Shown here: in pieces, positions 25,229 to 34,069 of the stretch
Position numbering within the stretch: position 1 is the first letter of the stretch
Layout of the letters: each line of letters begins with the position of its first letter
Assembly: GCF_004522215.1 (NCBI RefSeq)
Contig: NZ_SDLR01000003.1
Location: 806,001 to 870,000 of the forward strand
Direction of reading: 5' to 3'
Length of the DNA: 64,000 bases
From: Ammoniphilus sp. YIM 78166
GTDB taxonomy: Bacteria > Bacillota > Bacilli > Aneurinibacillales > RAOX-1
The notes under the pieces: generated by a model
Databases searched by the model: none
What the model was told of the DNA's origin: nothing
The model's input: only the letters and a program-made list of their open reading frames with translations
Position numbers and translations under genes: made by a program

Positions 25229-25966
25229 ATGAGAAGGCATATTTCAAGCAAATGGGATAAAACTAAAGTGTTGTTAAAGAATCAAGACCTTTCGTCCTAT
25301 ATTCCTGAAACGAAGAAGCTTACAAAAAAAAATCTCTTCGACATGCTTGATCGATTTTTAATGGTTTATGTAAAGCCTAACAAGGGCATGCACGGTCGTG
25401 GAGTTATGAGAGTGGAAAAGTTAGGCAAAGGCTTCTATAGGTATGGATACCTTACTAAAAAAACCTCCCCTCTCCGCTTCGATACACTTCATCGCAGTAT
25501 TTACCAAAGAAGTAAGGGCGAACCTTATCTGGTCCAACAAGGTATAAACCTTCTCACTTTTAATAATCAACGCTTTGACTTAAGAGTCATGGTACAGAAA
25601 AACTTGAAGAACCAATGGGAGTTTACCGGTATTGTGGGAAGAGTAGCCCAAAAAGCCAAAGTAGTAACTAATATCCATAATGGTGGCACAATCAGATCCC
25701 TTTCTACGCTTTTATCTCCTCACTTTTCCCCCAGCAGAAGAGAAAGGCTAGTTTCCCAATTAAAGTCTATAGGGTTAGCTGTCGCTAAGCAATTAGAGAT
25801 ACATTTCAGAGGTCTAAAAGAAGTAGGGCTTGACGTTGGTGTAGATCATCATGGTAGACCTTGGATTATCGAAGTAAACACAACACCCGATCCCTATCTT
25901 TTTAGGAGAGACAAAAAAGTTTTCTATAGAATTATGAGATACGCAAGAGCCTATGGAAGGGTATGA
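25229..25966 (+). CDS. YheC/YheD-like ATP-grasp protein (spore coat associated)
   Basis: A 245-residue ATP-grasp protein. VKPNKGMHGRGVMRVE (about 51-66) is the nucleotide-binding loop; RFDLRVMVQKN and GLDVGVDHHGRPWIIEVNTTPD carry the Mg-binding Asp/Glu/Asn. This matches YheC/YheD, endospore-coat-associated proteins of Bacillus, but only the ATP-grasp domain is present. The reaction is unknown. Confidence 0.85.
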   Translation: MRRHISSKWDKTKVLLKNQDLSSYIPETKKLTKKNLFDMLDRFLMVYVKPNKGMHGRGVMRVEKLGKGFYRYGYLTKKTSPLRFDTLHRSIYQRSKGEPYLVQQGINLLTFNNQRFDLRVMVQKNLKNQWEFTGIVGRVAQKAKVVTNIHNGGTIRSLSTLLSPHFSPSRRERLVSQLKSIGLAVAKQLEIHFRGLKEVGLDVGVDHHGRPWIIEVNTTPDPYLFRRDKKVFYRIMRYARAYGRV

Positions 25967-25972
25967 GTTTGT

Positions 25973-26003
25973 TAAGGGTAAACCTAATTGTTTACCCTTT
26001 TAT
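25973..26003 (+). terminator. intrinsic terminator
   Basis: Stem AAGGGTAAAC/GTTTACCCTT followed by TTATTATTTTA, just after the ATP-grasp gene. Confidence 0.8.
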
Positions 26004-26038
26004 TATTTTATAAAACGTTATAGTATGACAAATTCAGT

Positions 26039-26671
26039 CTAAAACATTTTTTTCTTTTTTGCCAGATCTGCTGCTTCTTTACTCGACTTAACCCCTAACT
26101 TCTTTAAAATACGATTGACATGATTCTTGATGGTCCTCTTGGAGATAAATAGACTTTTCTCAATTTCCGTCTGGGTTTCACCACTGTAGATTCTCTGTAA
26201 AACCTCTTTTTCGGAAGGGGTGAGTAACTGCTGATCCTCCTCCCGCTTTAACCTTAAAAATTCTTTTCGGAGGACTTCTGCAGCTGAGGGATGGATGGAA
26301 GATTCATTTAGGTAGGCAGTTCGAATGGCCCCTACAATCTCTTTAAAATGAATTTTATTAATATAGTTAATCGCCCCCGCCGAAAAAGACTCAACAATAA
26401 CCTCTTCTCTTGTCAGAGAAGTCATCATGATAATCTTAAGGGACGCTATACGATCAGTCAGCTCTAGGGCCACTTCGATCCCATCCAAATTGTTTTCGCT
26501 GAGATTAATATCCAGCACCAGAACATCGATTTCATTTTGAAAGAAAGTTTCGATTGCCTCTTGCTTTGTCGAAGCAGTAGCTACAACCGTCATATCCTCT
26601 TCATCTTCAACTAAATCCCTTATCCCCTTTTGCCAAACAGGATCATCCTCAACCAACATTACTCGTATCAT
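26039..26671 (-). CDS. NarL/LuxR-type response regulator
   Basis: A 210-residue regulator. The receiver domain has acidic pocket EDD (8-10), phospho-acceptor Asp in VLVLDINLSE (about 54) and conserved Thr/Lys. A C-terminal LuxR HTH follows (LTPSEKEVLQRIYSGETQTEIEKSLFISKRTIKNHVNRILKKLG). It is cotranscribed with the histidine kinase 10 bp upstream. Target genes unknown. Confidence 0.92.
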   Translation of the reverse strand: MIRVMLVEDDPVWQKGIRDLVEDEEDMTVVATASTKQEAIETFFQNEIDVLVLDINLSENNLDGIEVALELTDRIASLKIIMMTSLTREEVIVESFSAGAINYINKIHFKEIVGAIRTAYLNESSIHPSAAEVLRKEFLRLKREEDQQLLTPSEKEVLQRIYSGETQTEIEKSLFISKRTIKNHVNRILKKLGVKSSKEAADLAKKKKMF

Positions 26672-26680
26672 ATCGATAGC

Positions 26681-28060
26681 TCACCCCCACCCCAACTTAA
26701 TATTCCTTTTTTTAGGAAAATAGAGAAAAATAGTAGTCCCCTCTCCCTTGACACTATGAATATCTAGCCAGCCTCCATGTTTTCTCATGACATTATAGCA
26801 GTAAGACAGACCGAGGCCGAAATTCGTTGAACTATTTTTCTTTGTAGAAAAAAAAGGCTCCAGGACGTAGGGCATATTTTCTCGAGAAATTCCCTCCCCA
26901 TTATCCTGTACGGAAACAGTCAAATGTTTTTTCGTCTCGTAAAGATTTATCCAGATGGTCCCAGATCTAGGTAATGCTTCGATCGCATTACAAAGCAGAT
27001 TCGTAAAAGCTTCATGTAAATGTACGGAATCGCCACGGATAATAAAATCGGGGCCTTTTCTAGGGACTACAACCGAAATTTCCTTATCAGTTAGAAGAGG
27101 TTTTAAATGTTGAACAGATTGTTCGATAATAAGTTTCAAGTCACAAGGTTCCTCCTCCAATACCATATCCTTCATTTTGGATTGGATACGCTGTACCATG
27201 CGAAGGAGGTGATCGGCTGAAGCTTGAATCACTTTAAGATCTTCTTGCATAGATTCTTTCATGGATTCTTCTGCATAACGATCAAGGCGGTTCGTGAACA
27301 GTTGAATTTTTCCTACTTCATTCTTGATAGAGTGGTTTAAAATATCGGTTCCCGATGTAAGAGCACGCATGGTATTATCCAAACGGTGCCTCTCCACCCT
27401 AATCCTTACGCCTAAAACCCCATATTTTAAAGAAAAAACAAGAAACAATACAAATTGTGCGGCGATAATCCACACATTTGTCCTCCAGACTTCATACATT
27501 CCTACTGTCCTTAGAACATAGATCGTAATCATAACAAAAAGCAATGGAATCACACATAGCAATATCGTAATAAAATGGCTCCGCTTCATTACAGGATCCC
27601 GTTCTTTAAGGAACAGCTTAACCAACAAAAAAGACGCATACAAAACATAGGGTACGACCCAAGAGATCATCCACCAATAATTAAATTGAAGTATAGGAGA
27701 AATAGGTGTGAGCATCAAAGAGATCATTACGGGGATGAATGCCAACCAGCTTACTCTTTTTTTCCATAATGGGGATGGCTCAGGTGAAGAATATAAAGCA
27801 AACATAAAATAAGCATAAGGCAGTCCTGCCTGACAGATAAAAGAGCTGACATTCTCTAGATACTGCAAGATTTGTTCAAAAGAGCCTGAGTACCCAGATG
27901 ACTGGAGCATGGGAAGCCAGACCTCTCCAATTACTCCTGATAAAAAGCCAAACCCACCAACAAACGCTATAGCAGCTGCCCATCTAGTTGAGATTCTTTG
28001 CCCATCTGTAAACCAGATGACAAAGCCTAGAATCCAAACAGCAATTAATACTAAACCCAT
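26681..28060 (-). CDS. membrane sensor histidine kinase
   Basis: A 459-residue kinase. About seven hydrophobic spans occupy residues 1-225 with no large outside domain. The H-box follows (ILNHSIKNEVGKI, about residue 245), then the ATPase boxes N (NLLCNAIEALP), G1 (DNGEGIS), F (FFSTK) and G2 (GLGLSYC). ATG 28060 has AAAGGAGCT upstream; two upstream in-frame starts lack as good a site. The many-span sensor suggests it detects a membrane or lipid-soluble signal. Confidence 0.9.
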   Translation of the reverse strand: MGLVLIAVWILGFVIWFTDGQRISTRWAAAIAFVGGFGFLSGVIGEVWLPMLQSSGYSGSFEQILQYLENVSSFICQAGLPYAYFMFALYSSPEPSPLWKKRVSWLAFIPVMISLMLTPISPILQFNYWWMISWVVPYVLYASFLLVKLFLKERDPVMKRSHFITILLCVIPLLFVMITIYVLRTVGMYEVWRTNVWIIAAQFVLFLVFSLKYGVLGVRIRVERHRLDNTMRALTSGTDILNHSIKNEVGKIQLFTNRLDRYAEESMKESMQEDLKVIQASADHLLRMVQRIQSKMKDMVLEEEPCDLKLIIEQSVQHLKPLLTDKEISVVVPRKGPDFIIRGDSVHLHEAFTNLLCNAIEALPRSGTIWINLYETKKHLTVSVQDNGEGISRENMPYVLEPFFSTKKNSSTNFGLGLSYCYNVMRKHGGWLDIHSVKGEGTTIFLYFPKKRNIKLGWG

Positions 28061-28179
28061 ATTGAATGGAGCTCCTTTTAACATATTCTTTTCTCCATTA
28101 TACTGCATATTGCTTTAAAATAAATAAAGCGTATTTTGGTGTCTAAATATCCGACACAAAATACGCACTTTGGAACAAG

Positions 28180-28362
28180 TTAAAGAAATAAGGAAGAAAG
28201 AAATCGATAGGAGACCAAAAGCCCACTGACAGCCATGATAAAAATCCAAAGTATAAAGAGGGTTTTCAGGGTCCTCTTCAACTGTGTCAACTGTGCTTGA
28301 TTCACAATTCGTTGGATCTCTTCACGGCTCGGATCTTGATTGGACGAATTATCCTTTTCCAT
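28180..28362 (-). CDS. small single-span membrane protein, 60 aa
   Basis: A charged N-terminal helix (QDPSREEIQRIVNQAQLTQLKRTLK) then one C-terminal span (LFILWIFIMAVSGLLVSY). I use ATG 28362, behind GGAGAGTGAG, rather than the in-frame codons upstream. Not recognised. Confidence 0.65.
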   Translation of the reverse strand: MEKDNSSNQDPSREEIQRIVNQAQLTQLKRTLKTLFILWIFIMAVSGLLVSYRFLSSLFL

Positions 28363-28401
28363 CACACTCACTCTCCTTGCACCTGTTCCTTCCATTATAT
28401 C

Positions 28402-28860
28402 CTATTCTTGAACAATAAAGGTGGCTTGATCACGAAGATCTGTATCCTGGGCCGTAATCCAAAATTCAAAGCTATATGTTCCAGGTTCTAGATCCTCAAA
28501 TACTTCTTCATATTTCAACTCGTCTCCAGGTTTAATGGTGATGGTTTGGATCGCTTGGATAAACAGCTTATCAATAGAGTAATGCTTAACTACCGTTCCT
28601 TCTTCATTTTTTACCACGTAGTCGTAACGCTGCCCACTTGGAAAGGTTAACTCAACATCTTTTTCTGTTTGGTTCTTTACCCCAAAAGTTACGTGAATCC
28701 GTTTGGTTTGATTTCCTTCGATTACAATAAATGGTTCCATCAATCCCTCCACAATGGAAGGTGTCGGAGCCTTTGCACCAGTTGGAACCTCTCCGCCGCC
28801 AGCACATCCCATAAGAAATGTTAAGCACGCTATTGTCATCCATATCCACAATTTTTTCAT
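28402..28860 (-). CDS. lipoprotein with BsuPI-like domain
   Basis: A 152-residue lipoprotein. The signal peptide ends FLMGC (lipid Cys at 19). The rest matches the intracellular-proteinase-inhibitor BsuPI fold: FGVKNQTEKDVELTFPSGQRYDYVVKNEEGTVV, then KPGDELKYEEVF and PGTYSFEFWITA. Secreted BsuPI-domain lipoproteins are common in Bacillales, with unknown role; protease inhibition is possible but unproven. Confidence 0.85.
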   Translation of the reverse strand: MKKLWIWMTIACLTFLMGCAGGGEVPTGAKAPTPSIVEGLMEPFIVIEGNQTKRIHVTFGVKNQTEKDVELTFPSGQRYDYVVKNEEGTVVKHYSIDKLFIQAIQTITIKPGDELKYEEVFEDLEPGTYSFEFWITAQDTDLRDQATFIVQE

Positions 28861-28972
28861 TTTTGTTCACCTCTATATATTCAGACGGAAAACTCCCAAG
28901 AAGGTTGCAGGATTGGTTCTTATTTTTCTAATTATGATATAGTGGAAGAAAAGATTTAATGAGGTACTTAGA

Positions 28973-30085
28973 ATGAAGAAGCGATTCGTATTTAACATGG
29001 TTACTCTATTTTCCATATATAACCTCATCGTTCTTTATATTGGTTGGCATGGATGGCTTTTCTTAAAGGTAGTTTGCTCAAAACCTTCTTTATTACTCTA
29101 TAGCTTATCTGTTTTATTCCTTAGCTATTCTTATTTTATTGGTCGTTCATTTCGCCACGTTAAAATATTTCGATGGATTGGTTCCTATTGGATGGCCGTC
29201 GTTCAATATGGAATTGTTCTACTGCCGCTAGCCGATCTAATTGGAATGGGGCTTATTATAGCATTTATGTCAACCGACCAAACCATATTACTGGTGGGTA
29301 CTGTTACATTAACACTTTTCATTCTGATCTTCGCTTTGGGGTCATTTAATGCCTGGAGTCCAGTTACAAGAATTTTCGACTTAGAAATGAACAAAAAAGG
29401 GAGTCATCTCAGCCAGCTTCGAATTGTAATGGCCTCAGACATGCACTATGGGGACATCTCGGGTAGCTCTCATCTCCAGCGTATGGTCAAGATAATTAAC
29501 GATTTATACCCGGACATTATCCTTTTTCCTGGTGATATCATTGACGATGAGCCAGGACCGTTTATTCGAAAGAAGATGGGGGCTATTATGAAACAGTTAG
29601 AAGCGCCCCTAGGCGTGTATGGAGTTTTGGGAAATCATGAATATTATGGCGGCAAGGTGCAAGAAATAGTGGAAGAATTGGAACGTTCTGGAGTTCGGAT
29701 TTTATTAGATGAAGCTATTGTCGTTGATCAATCCTTTGTACTAGTAGGCAGAAAGGACAGAACGGATAAGTCCCGTCGAGCTTTAGACAGCCTGCTCACC
29801 GGTTTAGATCCATCCAGCCTGCCCCTATTTCTTATGGATCATCAGCCCTATCATCTCGAACAAGCAGGTAGTCATGGCTTTGACTTGATGCTCTCTGGTC
29901 ATACCCACCGCGGACAAATGGCCCCAAACCACTTAATCACCCGAAGAATGTATGAATTGGATTGGGGATATAAACAAAAGGATCAACTGCATGCCATTGT
30001 ATCTTCCGGATATGGTTTTTGGGGACCACCGATTCGAATCGGAAGTCGGTCAGAAATTGTCGTGATTAATATTACATTCGGTTAA
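28973..30085 (+). CDS. membrane-anchored metallophosphoesterase
   Basis: A 370-residue protein. Four N-terminal membrane spans (residues 1-130) precede a calcineurin-like domain with DMHYGD (about 155), FPGDIIDD, GNHEYYGG and GHTHRGQM, which is a full dinuclear metal site. It is of the YkuE/YaeI group. It probably hydrolyses a phosphodiester or lipid phosphate at the membrane. Confidence 0.9.
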   Translation: MKKRFVFNMVTLFSIYNLIVLYIGWHGWLFLKVVCSKPSLLLYSLSVLFLSYSYFIGRSFRHVKIFRWIGSYWMAVVQYGIVLLPLADLIGMGLIIAFMSTDQTILLVGTVTLTLFILIFALGSFNAWSPVTRIFDLEMNKKGSHLSQLRIVMASDMHYGDISGSSHLQRMVKIINDLYPDIILFPGDIIDDEPGPFIRKKMGAIMKQLEAPLGVYGVLGNHEYYGGKVQEIVEELERSGVRILLDEAIVVDQSFVLVGRKDRTDKSRRALDSLLTGLDPSSLPLFLMDHQPYHLEQAGSHGFDLMLSGHTHRGQMAPNHLITRRMYELDWGYKQKDQLHAIVSSGYGFWGPPIRIGSRSEIVVINITFG

Positions 30086-30144
30086 TTTCCTTGCGGATAA
30101 CAAAAATTAATAATGGCTCTTTATCCGAAAAAGGAGGAAATAAG

Positions 30145-30363
30145 ATGAATAAATCCAATTTTTCTACCAATGAGAATTTAGCAGAAAAGATGTACGAACC
30201 TAAAGACTATACTTCCGATTCAGCTTTGGACCAAGGATTAGCCACCACACACGAACAAGTGTCGGATGCTTATATGGAAGGAACGGTCGATGCGGAAATC
30301 GAGAATGTTCAAGGTACAGGCCAGGCTCAACGAATTCCTCGCGAACCAAATCAACAAGGTTAA
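30145..30363 (+). CDS. YozQ-like (DUF4025) protein
   Basis: A 72-residue acidic disordered protein. The segment AEKMYEPKDYTSDSALDQGLATTHEQVSDAYMEGT matches the YozQ/DUF4025 family of spore-formers. AAGGAGG lies at good distance from ATG 30145. Unknown function; sporulation-associated in relatives as far as I recall. Confidence 0.8.
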   Translation: MNKSNFSTNENLAEKMYEPKDYTSDSALDQGLATTHEQVSDAYMEGTVDAEIENVQGTGQAQRIPREPNQQG

Positions 30364-30387
30364 GCATGGTCATCCTCTAGCTTAAGA

Positions 30388-30440
30388 ATAAAAAGCTTAC
30401 TGATAAACGCCATCTTGGCCACTATTAGTAAGCTTTTTCA
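30388..30440 (+). terminator. intrinsic terminator
   Basis: Stem AAAAAGCTTACT/AGTAAGCTTTTT with a long loop, following the YozQ-like gene. Confidence 0.75.
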
Positions 30441-30528
30441 AATTCCCCCAACTCGTAATGTCCTGATTTAACTTGGTGAAATGAAGCACACTAAGAATGA
30501 CCCTAAAATGAAGAAAGGGGGAAATATC

Positions 30529-31275
30529 ATGCTTTCACCAGAACAACAGAATGAATTGAAACAAATCTTAATGGATGAAAAAAAGGATCTGGAGCACCGC
30601 TTGAAAGAAAACGATGATTTCGATATAGAAAATGCGTTGAACCAGGAATCTATAGGGGAATTGTCCAATTATGACAACCACCCTGCAGATCATGGGAGTG
30701 AGTTGTTTGAGAGGGAAAAGGATATTGCTCTACTCGAACACGAGGAGGAGCATCTTCAGGATATCCTTCGTGCATTAAAGGCAATGGAAGAAGGAACCTA
30801 TGGTGTTTGTGAAATTTGCAATCAACCGATCCCTGAAGAGAGACTTCAAGCTTTACCCACCGCTACCAGGTGTATTGAACATACACCTAACCATTTTGTT
30901 TCCGAAAACCGTCCTGTAGAAGAAGATATTCTTCGTCCTGGTTTTGGGAAATTTGAATATGATGAACAAGACGCTACCCTATATGACGCTGAGGATGCAT
31001 GGCAAGAAGTAGCTAGATATGGTACATCCGAAACACCTTCCGATTTTTGGGAGCAGGAAAAAAACCATTACAATGAAATGTTTGTGGAGTCCGATGAGCC
31101 CATTGGACTTACAGAAGCTGTGGAGGGCTTCCTTCTGGCTGATATTGAAGGGAATTTTATCGGTATTGCGGCTAATGATTTACATGAAATCTATGAACGG
31201 AAGCTGGATGAAGCGGGGATCATGTCCACTGTGGGCGGTCTTGGTGCCCCTACATGGGATTACGATGACGAATAA
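30529..31275 (+). CDS. DksA/TraR-type zinc-finger protein, YteA-like
   Basis: A 248-residue protein. A helical hairpin domain (QNELKQILMDEKKDLEHRL) is followed by DNHPADHGSELFEREKDIAL and a zinc finger CEICNQPIPEERLQALPTATRCIEH, which has three Cys and a His. The C-terminal half is acidic. This is the arrangement of the yteA-type sporulation family. ATG 30529 is chosen for its GGGGG RBS; the frame extends 16 codons upstream without one. Confidence 0.85.
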   Translation: MLSPEQQNELKQILMDEKKDLEHRLKENDDFDIENALNQESIGELSNYDNHPADHGSELFEREKDIALLEHEEEHLQDILRALKAMEEGTYGVCEICNQPIPEERLQALPTATRCIEHTPNHFVSENRPVEEDILRPGFGKFEYDEQDATLYDAEDAWQEVARYGTSETPSDFWEQEKNHYNEMFVESDEPIGLTEAVEGFLLADIEGNFIGIAANDLHEIYERKLDEAGIMSTVGGLGAPTWDYDDE

Positions 31276-31296
31276 CATCGCTTAGGTAAAGATTGA

Positions 31297-31338
31297 TGGT
31301 GTCTTCAAAGAATGGAAATTTGAGGACACCTTTTTTTC
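31297..31338 (+). terminator. intrinsic terminator
   Basis: Stem GGTGTCTTCAAA / TTTGAGGACACC followed by seven T, after the YteA-like gene. Confidence 0.85.
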
Positions 31339-31370
31339 ATGAGAAAAATAGCGTTCCCTTATCGGAAACG

Positions 31371-32645
31371 CTATTCCTGCTGAACTTCAGCTAACTGATC
31401 TACCTTTAATTTCCTGATTCGACGATTCTCCACCTCTTGTATCGTAATCTTTAAATGCTCGTAATGAAACGACTCTCCTTTTTCAGGAACATGTTCTAAT
31501 TGTTCGACGATCCAGCCACCTAAGGTGTGATAAGCGCTATCAGGAGGAGAGACATCAAGCAGCTTAGAGAATTCATCAAGTTGGAATTGAGCATCGAATT
31601 CAAAGGTGTTTTCATCGATCTTTGTTATGATATTAATTTTTTCGTCATGTTCATCCCATATCTCTCCTACAAGCTCCTCTAAAATATCTTCTAGTGTGAT
31701 AAGTCCTGAGGTTCCCCCGAACTCATCAATGACGATGGCCATATGGCTCTTGCTTTTTTGCAATTCTGGCAAAAGAGAAGCAATTTTCATGGAGCGTACA
31801 ACAAACATCGGCTTGCGTAGGAGCTTTCTGACATGTACCTGTTCATGCTGGAGCAATTCAGATAAAAATTCTCGTTCAGATAAAATGCCAATGATATTGT
31901 CAATATGTTCTTCGTATACAGGAATCCGAGAAAACCTTTCCTCAAAGAAAATTTGCTTAATCTGCTCGATTGGTTGTTCCACTTCTATGGCAATCATGTC
32001 AATCCGTGGGGTTAGGATTTCACCCACTAGGATCTCATTAAATTCTAACGAGCGATGGACCAACTCTTTCTCACTTTTATCCATTACTCCTTCTTCTTCA
32101 CTAATGTCGACCATGACTTTAATTTCTTCTTCCGTAACCGATGGTCCATTGTTCCCGCCTTTAGAAAACAACTGGGAAACACTTGCCTTCAATTTACTGA
32201 AAATAAAATTAACCGGCGTCAAAATCTTTATTAAAAAAAATAGGATGCCTGCTATTTTTAGCGCGTAGGTTTCAGCATTCTCTTTAGCCATTGACTTTGG
32301 TAAAATCTCTCCAAAAATCAAAATCAACACCGTCATTACGATGGTGCTAATGACTAGTCCTCCACTAGCTCCAAATAAATCCGTAGCCAACTTTGCAGAA
32401 ATACTTGCTGCAGCAATATTGACAATATTATTACCCACTAAAATCGTGGAAAGGGCGTTATCAAAGTTATCTGTTATAAATAAGGCTTTTTCACTTCCGC
32501 TTCTTTTTTCTGAAACGTAATTCCTCAGTCGAATTTTGTTGATGCTTGAATAGGCAGTTTCTGCGGACGAGAAAAAGGCAGAAAGGAAAATAAGAACACC
32601 TAAGAAAAAAATTAATCCTAAGGGCACTTCGGCCAAAGCATTCAC
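31371..32645 (-). CDS. CNNM/CorC-type transporter (hemolysin family)
   Basis: A 424-residue protein: a DUF21 membrane domain (three to four spans, residues 10-180), a CBS pair (ILTPRIDMIAIEV... and VRKLLRKPMFVV), and a C-terminal CorC/HlyC domain (LITLEDILEELVGEIWDEHD). Relatives such as MpfA/YhdP of B. subtilis export Mg2+. I place the start at GTG 32645 after GCGGGGGGAG; the longer upstream frame (to 32783) overlaps the speH leader and lacks support. Confidence 0.88.
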   Translation of the reverse strand: MNALAEVPLGLIFFLGVLIFLSAFFSSAETAYSSINKIRLRNYVSEKRSGSEKALFITDNFDNALSTILVGNNIVNIAAASISAKLATDLFGASGGLVISTIVMTVLILIFGEILPKSMAKENAETYALKIAGILFFLIKILTPVNFIFSKLKASVSQLFSKGGNNGPSVTEEEIKVMVDISEEEGVMDKSEKELVHRSLEFNEILVGEILTPRIDMIAIEVEQPIEQIKQIFFEERFSRIPVYEEHIDNIIGILSEREFLSELLQHEQVHVRKLLRKPMFVVRSMKIASLLPELQKSKSHMAIVIDEFGGTSGLITLEDILEELVGEIWDEHDEKINIITKIDENTFEFDAQFQLDEFSKLLDVSPPDSAYHTLGGWIVEQLEHVPEKGESFHYEHLKITIQEVENRRIRKLKVDQLAEVQQE

Positions 32646-32781
32646 ACTCCCCCCGCTCATCTCTTCAGTCGTATTCTCATTTTTTGCATAATCCCCCCAT
32701 TTTACACTAGAAATGATGCATTCATAGAAAACTTTGTAATGGGGAATTCTTATAACTATCAAGTACAAGGAGGCCTTTGTC

Positions 32782-33204
32782 ATGATGGATACGATTGGTC
32801 GTCACATCATAATGGACTTGTGGGAATGCAACCCTGAGCTTCTCAAACGCAAAGAAGACGTTGAAAGAATTATGGTTGAAGCTGCCCAGCGGGCTGATGC
32901 AGATATTAGAGAAGTTGTTTTCCACCAGTTCGAACCAGACGGAGTAAGCGGAATCGTCGTGATATCGGAGTCACACCTGAGCATTCATACCTTCCCGGAG
33001 CACGGATATGCCAGTGTGGATGTATATACTTGTGGAGATATGAACCCCCATATTTCAATGGAATATCTGGAATCTCATTTTCAGTCTGCTTCAAATGAAA
33101 CCATCGAAGTTGTACGTGGTCAACGCCCCTTGAAAGTGGAGAAAGAGTCCAATACGACTTCAGTGATAGTGGATGGGTACAAAGAAAACCAAGTTTATGT
33201 CTAA
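32782..33204 (+). CDS. speH: S-adenosylmethionine decarboxylase proenzyme
   Basis: A 140-residue SpeH/SpeD type-1B enzyme. Ser in SESHLSIHTFPEHGYASVDVYTCG is the self-cleavage site that makes the pyruvoyl cofactor; the following His and Cys are the conserved active-site residues. It gives decarboxylated SAM for spermidine synthesis. AAGGAGG precedes ATG 32782. No spermidine synthase gene is nearby. Confidence 0.95.
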   Translation: MMDTIGRHIIMDLWECNPELLKRKEDVERIMVEAAQRADADIREVVFHQFEPDGVSGIVVISESHLSIHTFPEHGYASVDVYTCGDMNPHISMEYLESHFQSASNETIEVVRGQRPLKVEKESNTTSVIVDGYKENQVYV

Positions 33205-33209
33205 AATAA

Positions 33210-33247
33210 AACCAGGTACTCCCTAGACCTCGAGTACCTGGTCTTTT
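33210..33247. terminator. bidirectional intrinsic terminator
   Basis: Stem ACCAGGTACTC/GAGTACCTGGT followed by CTTTTT separates speH and fdhD, which converge. Confidence 0.85.
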
Positions 33248-34048
33248 TCAATTCACTCTTGCCTCAATAATGCGTTGTGGATGCGTATAAATGTTAAGCG
33301 TAGTGCCGCGAATAAATCCAACGGTTGTAATTCCCAGGTCATTGGCTAAGTCTAAGGCTAACGTAGTAGGGGCAGATTTCGATAGAACGATGCCGATACC
33401 GATCTTTGCAACCTTTAGCAGAACCTCAGAAGAGATCCTCCCGCTGAAAACCATAATTTTATCCTTAGGTGAGATTCGATGCTGCAGACAGTATCCGAAA
33501 ATCTTATCCAAGGCATTATGTCTTCCAATATCCGTTCGTTCAATGACTACACCATCCGGTGTACAGAGCGCGGCGTTGTGAACACCTCCAGTCATCTGAA
33601 AGTCTACGGAGCGATTCTGCATTTCTTTCATCAGCGAGAAGCATTGATCCACTGTTATTTGAGTTTGACTCAGCACCGTTTTAGCTGTTCGGGCATCGTT
33701 ATGGAGATAGAACTGACGACTCTTTCCACAACACGAACCAATAAAACGCTTGGAATAAAAATCTTTTGTCACCTGTTGCTTCTGTTTTAGTTCTATATAG
33801 GCAAATCCTCGGCGTTCATCTAGTGACAAGGACACAACTTCGTCAGCGGTACGAATAAGACCCTCAGAGGCCAAAAATCCAACGACCAGTTCTTCCATTT
33901 GGGTGGGAGTACAAACCATGGTGGCTAACTCATCACCATCTACAACAATGGTAAGCGGAAACTCTACTGCAATTTCATCTTCCATCTCAAGTAAGCTTTC
34001 ATTCGAAAAGCGAATGATCTTTTGCTGATTGGTTACAAGATCGTTCAT
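33248..34048 (-). CDS. fdhD: FdhD, formate dehydrogenase sulfurtransferase
   Basis: A 266-residue FdhD. Family segments are present: CTPTQMEELVVGFLASEGLI, the SCCGKS Cys pair (about 111-112), TGGVHNAAL, ERTDIGRHNALDKIFG and SGRISSEVLLKVAKIGI. FdhD passes sulfur from a cysteine desulfurase to the Mo-bis-MGD cofactor of formate dehydrogenases. It is 22 bp downstream of the FdhF-like gene, its likely client, in one operon. Confidence 0.95.
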   Translation of the reverse strand: MNDLVTNQQKIIRFSNESLLEMEDEIAVEFPLTIVVDGDELATMVCTPTQMEELVVGFLASEGLIRTADEVVSLSLDERRGFAYIELKQKQQVTKDFYSKRFIGSCCGKSRQFYLHNDARTAKTVLSQTQITVDQCFSLMKEMQNRSVDFQMTGGVHNAALCTPDGVVIERTDIGRHNALDKIFGYCLQHRISPKDKIMVFSGRISSEVLLKVAKIGIGIVLSKSAPTTLALDLANDLGITTVGFIRGTTLNIYTHPQRIIEARVN

Positions 34049-34069
34049 CAGGCACCCCCTTCTTTTAAG

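Noticed and set aside
32646..32783. Upstream extension of the CNNM-type protein
   Set aside because: Overlaps the speH 5' region; a GTG with GGGGGGAG gives the usual N-terminus just before the first membrane span.
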